Source: Acidovorax kalamii (lineage in GTDB: Bacteria; Pseudomonadota; Gammaproteobacteria; Burkholderiales; Burkholderiaceae_C). From it: a stretch of DNA of 64,000 bases. Both the position numbers and the translations under genes were made by a program. The stretch covers positions 124,001 to 188,000 of the forward strand of contig NZ_NOIG01000013.1 of NCBI RefSeq assembly GCF_002245625.1, written 5' to 3'. Below the pieces are notes generated by a model. It saw nothing but the letters and a program-made list of their open reading frames with translations. It made no database searches and was not told the DNA's origin. Position 1 is the first letter of the stretch; every line of letters begins with the position of its first letter. Positions 18,849 to 27,432 of the stretch are shown in pieces.

Positions 18849-19814
18849 TTACTCGTCCGTTTTTATGTTGCGTGCTTTGATCAACGCTGCCCACTTGGTC
18901 GTATCGGACTTCAGCAAATCCGCAAGTTCTTGCGGTGTTGAGGACTTGGGCTCAGCGCCACCCTTCAGGAGCCTGGCGCTTACCTCGGGATTAGCCAATG
19001 CATTCCGGACGGCCCGGTTCAGGGTGGCTACGACGACGGGCGGTGTTTTTGCAGAGACGAACAGGGCGTACCAATTGTTCGTGTCTACTGCTCTAATGCC
19101 TTGCTCTTCGAACGTCTTGACATCTGGCAGCGCAGGGTGGCGTTTGCTCGACGCGATTCCGATGGCCTTGAGCCGACCGCCTTGGACATGCGGCATGATG
19201 GCTGGTACGTCGGCAAAAACACCTTTGACCTGGCCGCCCATCAGGTCAGTAAATGCAGGCGCCATCCCCTTATAGGGCACATGCAAAAACTTGGCCCCCG
19301 TGGACTGCTCCAGTTGTATGAGCGCCAGATGGGGAATGCTGCCGGATCCGGAGGACGCCATTGGTGTTGGTTCGCTGGTGCCCTTGACGGTTCTGATGAA
19401 CTCCGCGGCGTCAACCGCGTGGTTTTGAGCGTTCACTACCAGCACTTCAACGTTGTTGGCAACCAGAGATACCGGGGAAAAATCGCGCTGCGTGTTGTAG
19501 GGTAGCCTGGTGACTATCGTAGGGTTGATGGCCGCAGCGCCAACGCTGGTGATCCACAACGTACTACCGTCAGGCTCAGAGCGGAGCGATTCCATTGCGC
19601 CCAGAGCACCGTTGGCTCCAGGTTTATTTTCCACGATCACAGGTCGATTGAGTTCTCGTCCTAACTGTTCCGCCAATGTTCGTGCGACGAAATCGACCGG
19701 TCCGCCTGGGCTGAATGAGCTCACGATACGCAAAGGTTTTTCGGTAGCAAGTGCAAAACCGAGGGGCATCAAAGCCAACACGGCTGTGGCTATGAGCACA
19801 TGTACTTTTCTCAT
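18849..19814 (-). CDS. Bug/TctC-family periplasmic binding protein
   Basis: The 321-residue protein has a signal peptide (VLIATAVLALMPLGFALA) and the Bug hallmarks: FSPGGPVDFVAR, VENKPGANGALGA and HVPYKGMAPAFTDLMGGQV. Bug proteins bind carboxylates or related small molecules in the periplasm, normally for a TctAB membrane pair, which is absent here. ATG 19814 has GGAG 7 nt upstream. It lies 26 bp after the SDR gene in the same operon, so it probably captures the pathway substrate. Confidence 0.93.
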   Translation of the reverse strand: MRKVHVLIATAVLALMPLGFALATEKPLRIVSSFSPGGPVDFVARTLAEQLGRELNRPVIVENKPGANGALGAMESLRSEPDGSTLWITSVGAAAINPTIVTRLPYNTQRDFSPVSLVANNVEVLVVNAQNHAVDAAEFIRTVKGTSEPTPMASSGSGSIPHLALIQLEQSTGAKFLHVPYKGMAPAFTDLMGGQVKGVFADVPAIMPHVQGGRLKAIGIASSKRHPALPDVKTFEEQGIRAVDTNNWYALFVSAKTPPVVVATLNRAVRNALANPEVSARLLKGGAEPKSSTPQELADLLKSDTTKWAALIKARNIKTDE

Positions 19815-19840
19815 GGATGTCTCCTGGTCGGAAGGCTGTG

Positions 19841-20638
19841 TCAGTCGCAACGCGCCGTCATGCCGCCGTCTACGATTAGTTCTGTGCCTGTGACGAAACG
19901 TGCTTCGTCGCTAGCCAAGTACAAAGCAGCGCTTGCGGTGTCTCGTCCATCACCCATAAAACCTAAAGGGATACGCTTCACGCGAGAAGCTAACAACGCC
20001 TCAACGTCACCGCCTGAACGTTGCTTGGCCAAACGCACCTCCACCATTGGGGTATGTAACTGTCCAGGCACCACCGTGTTGACACGTACTCCGTCAGGTG
20101 CATGCTGGACTGCGACCACCCTTGAGAGATGGATGACTCCGGCCTTGCTGGCCGCGTAAGCGACTTGGGCGCTTCCTGTCCAGCGCAAGCCCGAAGTGGA
20201 GGCTACGTTGACGATGGCACCGCGCTTGCGTTCGACCATGTGTGGCAGCACGTATTTGCACGCCAGGAAGACGCTTTTGAGATTGATGTCGATCTGACTG
20301 TCCCAGGCCTCTTCACTCAGCTGCACAGGCCCCCCAGCGGCAGAGCCTCCAACGTTGTTGATCAGAACGTCGGGCACGCCATAAGCCCTCAGGCACGCCT
20401 CCACCATGGCTTGTACGCTGGCAGCATTGGTCACATCGCAGATGCAGGTGGTGATGGATGCTGCCGCGTCGCCTGCCAGGGAGAGCGTTTCATCAAGGCG
20501 TGTCTGGTCGCGGTCCACAGCAAGGACCCGGGCACCTTCTTCGGCCAAGCGCACAGCCATCGCGCGCCCATTGCCCCAGCCAGCACCTACGCAACCTGCT
20601 CCGGTGACGATGGCAACCTTTGATTCAAACCTCTTCAT
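19841..20638 (-). CDS. Short-chain dehydrogenase/reductase (SDR)
   Basis: A 265-residue classical SDR: an extended glycine motif TGAGCVGAGWGNGRA (residues 12-26), Asp at the end of beta-2 (LAVDRD, favouring NAD), NNVGG, catalytic Ser in VNVASTSG and YAASK (Tyr/Lys). It would oxidise an alcohol or dihydrodiol, or reduce a carbonyl. ATG 20638 has AAGGAG 6 nt upstream. It is the first gene of the cluster and diverges from the LysR regulator, with a 28-bp site shared with cluster B in between. Confidence 0.9.
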   Translation of the reverse strand: MKRFESKVAIVTGAGCVGAGWGNGRAMAVRLAEEGARVLAVDRDQTRLDETLSLAGDAAASITTCICDVTNAASVQAMVEACLRAYGVPDVLINNVGGSAAGGPVQLSEEAWDSQIDINLKSVFLACKYVLPHMVERKRGAIVNVASTSGLRWTGSAQVAYAASKAGVIHLSRVVAVQHAPDGVRVNTVVPGQLHTPMVEVRLAKQRSGGDVEALLASRVKRIPLGFMGDGRDTASAALYLASDEARFVTGTELIVDGGMTARCD

Positions 20639-20739
20639 GCTTGCTCCTTTTATGGGGCCACAACCCGAACGTCGCTTTCCCAGTGGCTATATGACAGCCA
20701 GTGTGCGTGGAGCTTCAGAGAAGTTAAACTCGATGGCTT

Positions 20740-20767
20740 CTATATCAGCTATGTTTTTTGGCTATGG
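20740..20767. promoter_or_regulatory. 28-bp LysR-type site, copy 1
   Basis: The site contains CTATATCAGCTATG followed by a T run and a second CTATGG. The first part has the ATA-N5-TAT layout of LysR boxes, and the motif is repeated at 24512-24539 with 24 of 28 matching bases. It overlaps the lysR start and lies about 100 bp upstream of the SDR gene. Confidence 0.6.
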
Positions 20768-21666
20768 ACCTACGGCAACTGGAGTACTTCGTTGCGGTGA
20801 CCGAGCAGGGTAGCTTTAGCCGCGCTGCGGCGTCGTTGAATCTTGCACAGCCCAGCGTTAGCCGCCAGGTTGCGCTGCTGGAGGAGGAGTTAGGGCAGAG
20901 ATTGTTGGAACGCACGGGGCGGGGCGTGACGCCAACACCAGCAGGTCACGCCCTGCTGGCGCATGCGCGCGTTATGTTGAACGCCGCCAGTCAAGCCCTC
21001 TCTGATCTGAAGGAGATGCACGCCGAGCCGGTGGGTCGTGTGGTGGTGGGTTTGCCCAATCGAGTGGCCATGGGCTTATCAGTAGCGCTCATGAAAGAAT
21101 TTCGGCAGAGGTTTCCGAATGCTCTCCTATCGATTGTTGAGGGCCTGAGCCTGTCGCTACGTGAGGGCATGATCGCAGGTCGGATTGACCTGGGTCTATT
21201 GTTTGACCCCGCGCCAACACCACTGCTGTCGTACGAGCAACTCATGCGTGAACGCATGATGCTGGTCGCCCCAAAGGCCTACCGTCTCACAGAGCAAGTC
21301 GCGCTTTCTACGCTGGCGAATTTTCCTCTGGTACTTCCCGGGTCGCACAACCCGATTCGGACTTTGGTAGACGCGGTGCTGCTTCCCCGTCGAATTGTCT
21401 TGAATGTTGTTGCGGAAGTCGGAGCCGTGCACACGGCTCTGACTGTAGTTGAGGAGGGACTTGCTTGCTCAATCCTGCCCGACAGTGCGCTGCATCTCAG
21501 TCGTCGGCCGGACGAGATCCAGGCTGCTCCTATCGGACCGCCAGCAATCCGCAATCAACTGGTCCTCGCGATACCGCGAGCGCGTCCCGCGACCCGGCTG
21601 GTGGCTGAAACAGCAAAGCTGCTACGAGAACTAGACTTTAGAAATGGTGGTGGAGCTGGACACTGA
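20764..21666 (+). CDS. LysR-family transcriptional regulator of the SDR/lactonase cluster
   Basis: The 300-residue LTTR has its N-terminal winged helix (MDLRQLEYFVAVTEQGSFSR, QPSVSRQVALLEEELGQ, residues 1-60) and an effector-binding domain. The start is ATG 20764; a TTG two codons earlier is also possible. It diverges from the SDR-Bug-CMD-amidohydrolase operon and probably activates it in the presence of a pathway intermediate. The repeat of its putative site before cluster B suggests that it controls that cluster as well. Confidence 0.9.
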   Translation: MDLRQLEYFVAVTEQGSFSRAAASLNLAQPSVSRQVALLEEELGQRLLERTGRGVTPTPAGHALLAHARVMLNAASQALSDLKEMHAEPVGRVVVGLPNRVAMGLSVALMKEFRQRFPNALLSIVEGLSLSLREGMIAGRIDLGLLFDPAPTPLLSYEQLMRERMMLVAPKAYRLTEQVALSTLANFPLVLPGSHNPIRTLVDAVLLPRRIVLNVVAEVGAVHTALTVVEEGLACSILPDSALHLSRRPDEIQAAPIGPPAIRNQLVLAIPRARPATRLVAETAKLLRELDFRNGGGAGH

Positions 21667-21702
21667 CCCGTCGCTGAAAGTACAACCGATGAGTGTGCCA
21701 CC

Positions 21703-22305
21703 TCAAGACTGCAGGGCAAACGTCGTTCGGATAGTGGCGGTGAAACGAGGCCTCATGCGTGCACTCCAAGTGGTATTGCGAACAGCCAGCCAAGCAGGGG
21801 CATCCACCACTTTCTCGTCCACGAGGTCGTAACAGGCGAGAGATCGAGGTCCTTCGTCGTAGTTCCAATATCGCTGGGCGTGCACACAGCCGGGTACGCT
21901 GGCTAGTCCTGGCAAATGCTCGCTGTCGTACCAGCGCTGAAGTTCAAGTTCCCAAGATTCCTCAGGCGTCATTTCCACTGCATAGTGGATGTTTGCCTTG
22001 TGACCTCTGCTGGCGCCAGGAATGTCGGCCATTAGCGCCAGGCGTGACACTTTCAATTGGGCTGAACTGCCGAGCGCATCGAATTGCCGAGCCAGTGTAT
22101 TGAGTGACAAGGCCGTCCTGTGCGGAAGGCTTAGGTAGAGGTAGGCGATGCCAGACGGTTCCGACCAGGCCGACCTGCAGAATCCTGCTCCAAGTTCGAG
22201 GCAAATGGGCGCCTTCGCCAGGTCCCGAGCAAGCGGAGCAACCTCGAGGTTCAGGCATCGCGCGCGTACCAGAACGACGTCGGTCGGCATGAGAGCAGAT
22301 GGCAT
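21703..22305 (-). CDS. Ferredoxin-like (EthD/DUF4286-like) protein
   Basis: A 200-residue protein with two related halves. The C-terminal half has WELELQRWYDSEHLPGLASV and ARYWNYDE-like strands, then PAWLAVRNTTWSARMRPRF; this fits dimeric alpha/beta-barrel proteins of the EthD/DUF4286 type that accompany catabolic genes. No enzymatic residue can be named. The start at ATG 22305 has GAGGA 5 nt upstream; earlier in-frame starts (TTG 22377, ATG 22332) lack one. It follows a Bug gene after a 214-bp gap and is convergent with lysR. Confidence 0.6.
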   Translation of the reverse strand: MPSALMPTDVVLVRARCLNLEVAPLARDLAKAPICLELGAGFCRSAWSEPSGIAYLYLSLPHRTALSLNTLARQFDALGSSAQLKVSRLALMADIPGASRGHKANIHYAVEMTPEESWELELQRWYDSEHLPGLASVPGCVHAQRYWNYDEGPRSLACYDLVDEKVVDAPAWLAVRNTTWSARMRPRFTATIRTTFALQS

Positions 22306-22519
22306 TGGTTCCTCGGGTAACTTGGGGTACATCGCACTGTGAACCGACCCCTTGCGCGCCAACTCAGGCGAGGTCAATCTCTTTCTAACTCACGCTCAGG
22401 TCAGTCAGCGCGCTCAGATTGAACGCCGCAGTGCCTGCAATGACCTCGGAGCTCGCACGCACCAACAGAAGACGGAGCCCTGAGGGGCACATGTAGTGCA
22501 ATCTGTGCCGTAGACAGGA

Positions 22520-23503
22520 TCAAAAGTCGATGCGAATGCCGGCTTCCTTGACTGCCTTGCCAATCTTGGCCAGGTCGCTAGCGATCAATTGCTTGAATTG
22601 TGCAGGTGTGGACTGTGTAGGGACAAAAGACAGTTCCGCGAACTTGGCTTTGAGGGAGGGCGCTTGCACGGCCTTGCCGATCTCCGCGTTCAACCGATCG
22701 GTGATGGCTGCTGGCAGATCTGCTGGTCCCCAGATGCCGTACCACGACAGCAGCTCGAAGCCGGGCATGCCGCTCTCAGCCAGAGTGGGCACATTGGGCA
22801 GCGAAGCAATGCGAGAACTGCTTGTGACCGCGAGTGGCCGCAGCCGCCCCGCCTGCACAAAGGGTGTCACTCCTGGCATGGGTGAGATGGCCGCAGAGAC
22901 ATGACCGCCAATGACGTCAGTCAGTTGCGGCACTGCGCCTTTGTACGCCACGATCTCCATCTGCAAGCCCAGTGCTCGGTTAACCATCTCTTCACTCAAG
23001 TGGCTGGTGGTGCCCAGGCCCGAGGTCGCCCAGGTGTATTTGCCCGGATTGGCCTTGGCTAGTTGGACGAATTCACCGATGGTCTTAGCGGGTACTTCAT
23101 TGTTGACCGCAACGATAAGTGGCACGAATCCGATCTGGCCGACGGGTGTGAAGTCGCGCTCAGCGTCATAGGTTTTCTTGGCAATCACGAGCGGCAGATA
23201 GGCTTGGCTGGAGGCGTTGAAAAGAAGGGTATAGCCGTCGGCTTTGGCTTTCTTGACGTTCATTGCTCCCAGAATGCCAGACGCACCGGGGGTGTTTTCG
23301 ATCACTATGGGCTGGCCAAGCTGTCGCTGTAGTTGGTCGGCCACCATACGGCCCACCGTGTCGATGGAGCCTCCCGGCGTGTACGGAATCACCATCTTGA
23401 TCGGCTTGTTGGGGTAATCCTGTGCGCTTGCGGTGCCAAATGCCAATAGTGCGGTACACGCGAACGCGAGTTTCAAAGCGGCTTGAATGAAGTACTGGTT
23501 CAT
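22520..23503 (-). CDS. Bug/TctC-family periplasmic binding protein
   Basis: This 327-residue protein has a signal peptide (LAFACTALLAFGTASAQ) and the Bug motifs YTPGGSIDTVGRM, IENTPGASGILGA and VAYKGAVPQLTDVIGGHV. ATG 23503 has AAGGAG 6 nt upstream. It lies 101 bp downstream of the alpha/beta hydrolase gene on the same strand, without TctA or TctB genes. A carboxylated or amide substrate of the adjacent hydrolase is the likely ligand. Confidence 0.93.
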   Translation of the reverse strand: MNQYFIQAALKLAFACTALLAFGTASAQDYPNKPIKMVIPYTPGGSIDTVGRMVADQLQRQLGQPIVIENTPGASGILGAMNVKKAKADGYTLLFNASSQAYLPLVIAKKTYDAERDFTPVGQIGFVPLIVAVNNEVPAKTIGEFVQLAKANPGKYTWATSGLGTTSHLSEEMVNRALGLQMEIVAYKGAVPQLTDVIGGHVSAAISPMPGVTPFVQAGRLRPLAVTSSSRIASLPNVPTLAESGMPGFELLSWYGIWGPADLPAAITDRLNAEIGKAVQAPSLKAKFAELSFVPTQSTPAQFKQLIASDLAKIGKAVKEAGIRIDF

Positions 23504-23604
23504 GTTGTCTCCTTGTTATGAATGGGCGAAGTTGCCCCACTAGGCGCCCCCACTTTTGGGGCCGCTTTTGCGTTTTGGTGCGGCTGGCCCCGGTACCTCA
23601 GGGC

Positions 23605-24465
23605 CTATGCTTTGAGCTGTGAGGAATAGACGCGACGGGCGAATGCCGCAATCGCCTCAGCCATGGCGTGTGGCTGCTCTGGTGCCATGGCGTGGCCTGC
23701 GTTGCGGATCACCTGGACAGTCACGCGATCACCCAGATATGCCTTCATGACGTTGGGTATTACCACCGCATCATGTTCTGCCTGCAGGTCTAAGATCGGC
23801 ACTTGGGATCCGGCCGAGAAGTACTCATCTACTGGCGTTGTGATGCGTGCGTGACTTTGTGCCTCATGTGTGGCGGCACTCCAACCGTCGAGCCAGACCC
23901 GAGGGTCGTGGCCCGGCGCGAAGAACGCACGGCGCAGGCAATCCATCCGCTGCTCCTCGGACAGACTAAAGTCGCTGGAACCGTCAATTGCGTCACGTAG
24001 TCGGCTGTACGGTTTTTCGGTTGATCCGGGAGGCATCTTTCCAGCGGATGCTGCTGCCATCACAACCCCGCGGATCAGGTCTGGCCTGTCTGCGGCCAGC
24101 ATGCGAGCGGGTTGACTCCCCCAGGCGTGTCCAACTACCAGGATCGGGCCGGTATTTTCATGATCAAGCACAGCCGCCACGTCCTCAGCAAAGTCGTGAA
24201 TGCTGAGCTCCTCCATAGGCCCATGGCTTTGGCCAACACCACGTGGCTCTGGACGGATGACGCGAAAGCCTTGGTCTTGCAGGAGGCTGGCAACGACGTC
24301 ATAGTCTCGCCCCGAACGCGCCAAAGAAGGCAAGATGCATATGACTGGACCAATTCCTTGGTCTGCATACTCAATCTGCACCTCGGCGCTTGAGCGCCTC
24401 TCGTGGTATCGCACCAGTTTGCGTAGTGCGGTACTTGTCTCGGTTTTTGTCGATGTGTTGTTCAT
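23605..24465 (-). CDS. Alpha/beta-hydrolase-fold protein with Ala at the nucleophile position
   Basis: The 286-residue protein has the alpha/beta-hydrolase core: the oxyanion-side strand ICILPSLARSGRDYD, the elbow VVGHAWGSQPARMLA (about residue 115), an acid-bearing strand ILDLQAEHDAVV and the late His in IRNAGHAMAPEQP. The elbow has Ala where Ser, Asp or Cys normally acts as nucleophile, so ordinary ester hydrolysis is doubtful. Families with GHAFG or GHAYG elbows exist, with unclear chemistry. ATG 24465 is preferred over a GTG seven codons upstream. A copy of the LysR-type site lies 47 bp upstream. Confidence 0.82.
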   Translation of the reverse strand: MNNTSTKTETSTALRKLVRYHERRSSAEVQIEYADQGIGPVICILPSLARSGRDYDVVASLLQDQGFRVIRPEPRGVGQSHGPMEELSIHDFAEDVAAVLDHENTGPILVVGHAWGSQPARMLAADRPDLIRGVVMAAASAGKMPPGSTEKPYSRLRDAIDGSSDFSLSEEQRMDCLRRAFFAPGHDPRVWLDGWSAATHEAQSHARITTPVDEYFSAGSQVPILDLQAEHDAVVIPNVMKAYLGDRVTVQVIRNAGHAMAPEQPHAMAEAIAAFARRVYSSQLKA

Positions 24466-24511
24466 ACCCAGAGTCTGGTCGTGCACTGGATGCTGAATAA
24501 GGGTTTAGCTC

Positions 24512-24539
24512 CTATACCAGCTATGTTTTCTTCCTATGG
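24512..24539. promoter_or_regulatory. 28-bp LysR-type site, copy 2
   Basis: CTATACCAGCTATG followed by TTTTC and a second CTATGG matches the site at 20740-20767 at 24 of 28 positions and in the same orientation relative to the minus-strand operon. It lies 47 bp upstream of the alpha/beta hydrolase start, a usual position for an LTTR activation site. Confidence 0.6.
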
Positions 24540-24871
24540 CATCTCGGAGGTGAGAGGCGATTCCAAGCATTCCTTGAGGACAGACACGAGAAGGTGCTAT
24601 TGAACTGCCGAACGAAGGGTTTGGGCGATTTGATAGCGCCCCAAGCGCAGACACTGGGAGTGTCGTTGTGAAGGGGCTAGCCAGTGGATGCGGTGAATTC
24701 ACATCGACCACAACGAAAACAGGCGGATCTGAAAATCCGCCGGTCCAACCGAATATGACTTTGGCGCTAACGTTTCAACACTGGTCCATGGACCGCTCAC
24801 CTTTGCAAGAACTGCAAAACCGTGATGAACCCGGGGCCGATTGGGATGTTCGGCCCCGTATTGGCGTCGCG
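24540..24871. terminator. Non-coding stretch with hairpins after the acylase gene
   Basis: No gene is seen. Two strong hairpins occur: GGCGGAT-N6-ATCCGCC (about 24722-24740) and GGGGCCGA (24833-24840) with TCGGCCCC (24850-24857). The second is just past the acylase stop and is the best candidate terminator for that minus-strand gene, although it lacks a T run. Confidence 0.45.
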
Positions 24872-27241
24872 TCAACGACCTGATATCGTCAAAGTGCGAA
24901 GCGAGGGATCCGAAGCTATGTCCGCCTCATCGAAGCGCCAGTCAAGCACTTTGCCGTGGCTATAGGCTTCCATCTGATCCGCGAAATGCGGCGAGTCTGG
25001 ATCCGAGGATATTCCGTAGATCAACATACCGCGGCTGCGAATCTTCGGACCGAACTCGACGAAGTAAAAGAGTCCCGTGGCTCCCTTTGCGTCGTAGGTA
25101 CCAGACATCAATGGTGAAACGTCCATGTAGTTGAAAACGCCATCGTTCGAGGCACCGCCTGGAACCGGTATACGAAGGTCTCCGCGACGAGCCGTTTGTA
25201 TGCTGCCCAGCTCTGCGTCAAGCGCAATGCCTGCACTTTGAATACGAGAAACGGCTCGTCCCAACGCCTGGAGCACAGTGGGGTTGTTGACGTCGAGCTG
25301 ACGTGGTGTGGCGAGAGGTCGTGTGGGATCCACCTTATCCAAGAACTGCACTCCACCTTCCCGGATGAACTCCCTGAATATGTGTGCACCCTTGCTGTCA
25401 ATCTTATAGGTTCGGTCCCACTTGGAAAGCACGGCGCACGCTTTGCGCAGGTCGACTAAGCTTCCGTTCGCTAGCGTGACTTCTGGCCGAGGGCCGCAAG
25501 CCTTGAGCAAGTCGTCTAGAACCAACTCGGCAGAGTGCACACGTGTGCGAAGAAACATCTGCTGCAGATTCTCAAAACTAAAGCGCTTTCCGTCCATCCC
25601 GTCGGTGCCTGCCATACGCTCTTCGATCAGCCGTAGGCCGAGTCGAGCGCGCAGGCTCAGCGGGACTCCCGGTTTTCCGAAAACATCATCGAGATGCGTA
25701 AGTGGAAACTCTGGATTGGCATAGCGCGGGGGGTTGTTGCTGTTGGCCACAAAGGCCTTCTGGTGAACCACTGCTCCACGTTTTGGTCCAAAAATTCCCG
25801 CTCTCGCAGAGTCAGGATCGGTCCCGAGTTCGCACTCCGAGCGCGAGCCATCGAGTTGCCGTGTCGATCCACATCGGGCGATGAGTGCATTGTCCAGGTG
25901 CGGAATATTTCCAATATCGGCGAACAATGTATTGCCTTGCCGATCGATGGCGATGGTGTTCGTGTCCTGCACCTGATAACGGGACAAAATTTCTAGTACC
26001 TGCGAGGTCGATTTAGCGCGATCAAGTGCCAGCTTGTGCTCTTCCACTTTCAAGCGCTCCAACGCTGTCATGACGGAGCGCAGCGTATATGCGGTGGACG
26101 TGTCCCAGGGCCTATCCTTACTCAGCAGTACGGGGCCAAAGTGCGTCCAATACAGAGTGCGTTGTTTTGAGATGATGCTGCCATCGGCTTCTCGCACGCG
26201 CACAGTCACCGGGTGTCGCTCCATAGCTCTCGACTGACCGTCGTAGAGATAGCGCGTAGGATCGCTAGGATCAAGTTTGAGCTTGTAGACCACGTCACGT
26301 TGCACTGCGGACACCGTGTGTGTTCGGGCGATGTGTTCGCTATGACCAATCTGTTGAACGGCGCTGCCGAGTCGTGATACGCCGATGTGATTGAACACCC
26401 CGGGGATAGTCATGTGGGCCGTTGTCACGCGCTGCGCCCAGAAGCCTGGCTTGTTGAAAGCCTCCCACGGCCAGTGGGGACTTGCAAGCAACATGGCTGA
26501 TCCGTTTTGCGTTGTAGCAGGACCAAGTGCCCAGCCGTTGCTGCCATCCACGGTGGCGTGTTCGTCGGCAAAACTGTCAAAACTAACGAGATCCCGGTCT
26601 GTCGACTGCAAAGCTGCTGCTATCGCCCCTTCCGGCTTCGGAGGGGATGCATTCGAGATCTCAGGAACATAGTCGAGTGGTCCGCGACGTCCAGCAGCAC
26701 GGTTCAAAAAGTAGTCGAGCTCCGTGATCTCTTTGACCCATGGCTGATTGCGGCAGGCAACCGGCAGCTTTGCAGATGGAGTTTCACGAACATACTTGTT
26801 GTAGCCGGCAACAAAGCCGCTTACCAAATCTCGGTAGTCTCGGTCCCATGAGACTTCCGGATCGCGTAACAACGCGGGGGTGACGCCACTATCTATTAGA
26901 CGCTGACGATAAAAATCGCTTTCGAGGTTCCCGTTTGCTCCGCCCCAGTAGTACGAGCGTTCAGCACGCGCTGTGACATAGAGCTCTGCAAGGTCGCAGA
27001 TTCGATCTTTGGCTTGGGTGTAGCCTACGCCGTATCCCAGATTCTTCCAGTTGTCCGCCAGAATGTGAGGAACGCCCATTTCGGTGCGGCGGATGGTGGC
27101 TTTCAGTGACTCTGGCGATTGGGTGGTTGCGCACCCGGCTGCCAAGCTTGCTACGATAGCGGCTCCTACGGCGGCACGGACCGCTCTTGCTTTCGCGTGC
27201 AACTCGGTGTGTTGATGCGTTTTCGACAGATTGTTGATCAT
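24872..27241 (-). CDS. Penicillin-acylase-family (Ntn) amidohydrolase, lipoprotein
   Basis: The 789-residue precursor has a lipoprotein signal (SLAAGCATTQ), an alpha-subunit region (MGVPHILADNWKNLGYGVGY) and the autoprocessing site VDG/SNGWALGP, where Ser becomes the N-terminal nucleophile of the beta chain. The family includes penicillin, aculeacin and acyl-homoserine-lactone acylases (PvdQ, QuiP) and cleaves amides in the periplasm. Substrate cannot be read from sequence; both quorum quenching and catabolic deacylation are open. ATG 27241 has a GAGAG site and gives a proper signal; an in-frame start at 27274 is less likely. It is followed by cluster B on the same strand. Confidence 0.9.
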   Translation of the reverse strand: MINNLSKTHQHTELHAKARAVRAAVGAAIVASLAAGCATTQSPESLKATIRRTEMGVPHILADNWKNLGYGVGYTQAKDRICDLAELYVTARAERSYYWGGANGNLESDFYRQRLIDSGVTPALLRDPEVSWDRDYRDLVSGFVAGYNKYVRETPSAKLPVACRNQPWVKEITELDYFLNRAAGRRGPLDYVPEISNASPPKPEGAIAAALQSTDRDLVSFDSFADEHATVDGSNGWALGPATTQNGSAMLLASPHWPWEAFNKPGFWAQRVTTAHMTIPGVFNHIGVSRLGSAVQQIGHSEHIARTHTVSAVQRDVVYKLKLDPSDPTRYLYDGQSRAMERHPVTVRVREADGSIISKQRTLYWTHFGPVLLSKDRPWDTSTAYTLRSVMTALERLKVEEHKLALDRAKSTSQVLEILSRYQVQDTNTIAIDRQGNTLFADIGNIPHLDNALIARCGSTRQLDGSRSECELGTDPDSARAGIFGPKRGAVVHQKAFVANSNNPPRYANPEFPLTHLDDVFGKPGVPLSLRARLGLRLIEERMAGTDGMDGKRFSFENLQQMFLRTRVHSAELVLDDLLKACGPRPEVTLANGSLVDLRKACAVLSKWDRTYKIDSKGAHIFREFIREGGVQFLDKVDPTRPLATPRQLDVNNPTVLQALGRAVSRIQSAGIALDAELGSIQTARRGDLRIPVPGGASNDGVFNYMDVSPLMSGTYDAKGATGLFYFVEFGPKIRSRGMLIYGISSDPDSPHFADQMEAYSHGKVLDWRFDEADIASDPSLRTLTISGR

Positions 27242-27432
27242 CGTTCTCTCGAGATTGGAGTGGTATTTGCGCAATCGAGTACACGAATCGGAGACAGGCT
27301 TCTGTTCACCGCAGCTCTGCGCTTCAGTCGTATACCGTTGTGCAGGGAGAGGCTTCTGCGGTGAGCTCCTAAGACGGTGTAGGCCGCAGAATTCAGTGGC
27401 TTATCCACTGTTCCAGCCAGAGCGATGGGCGA

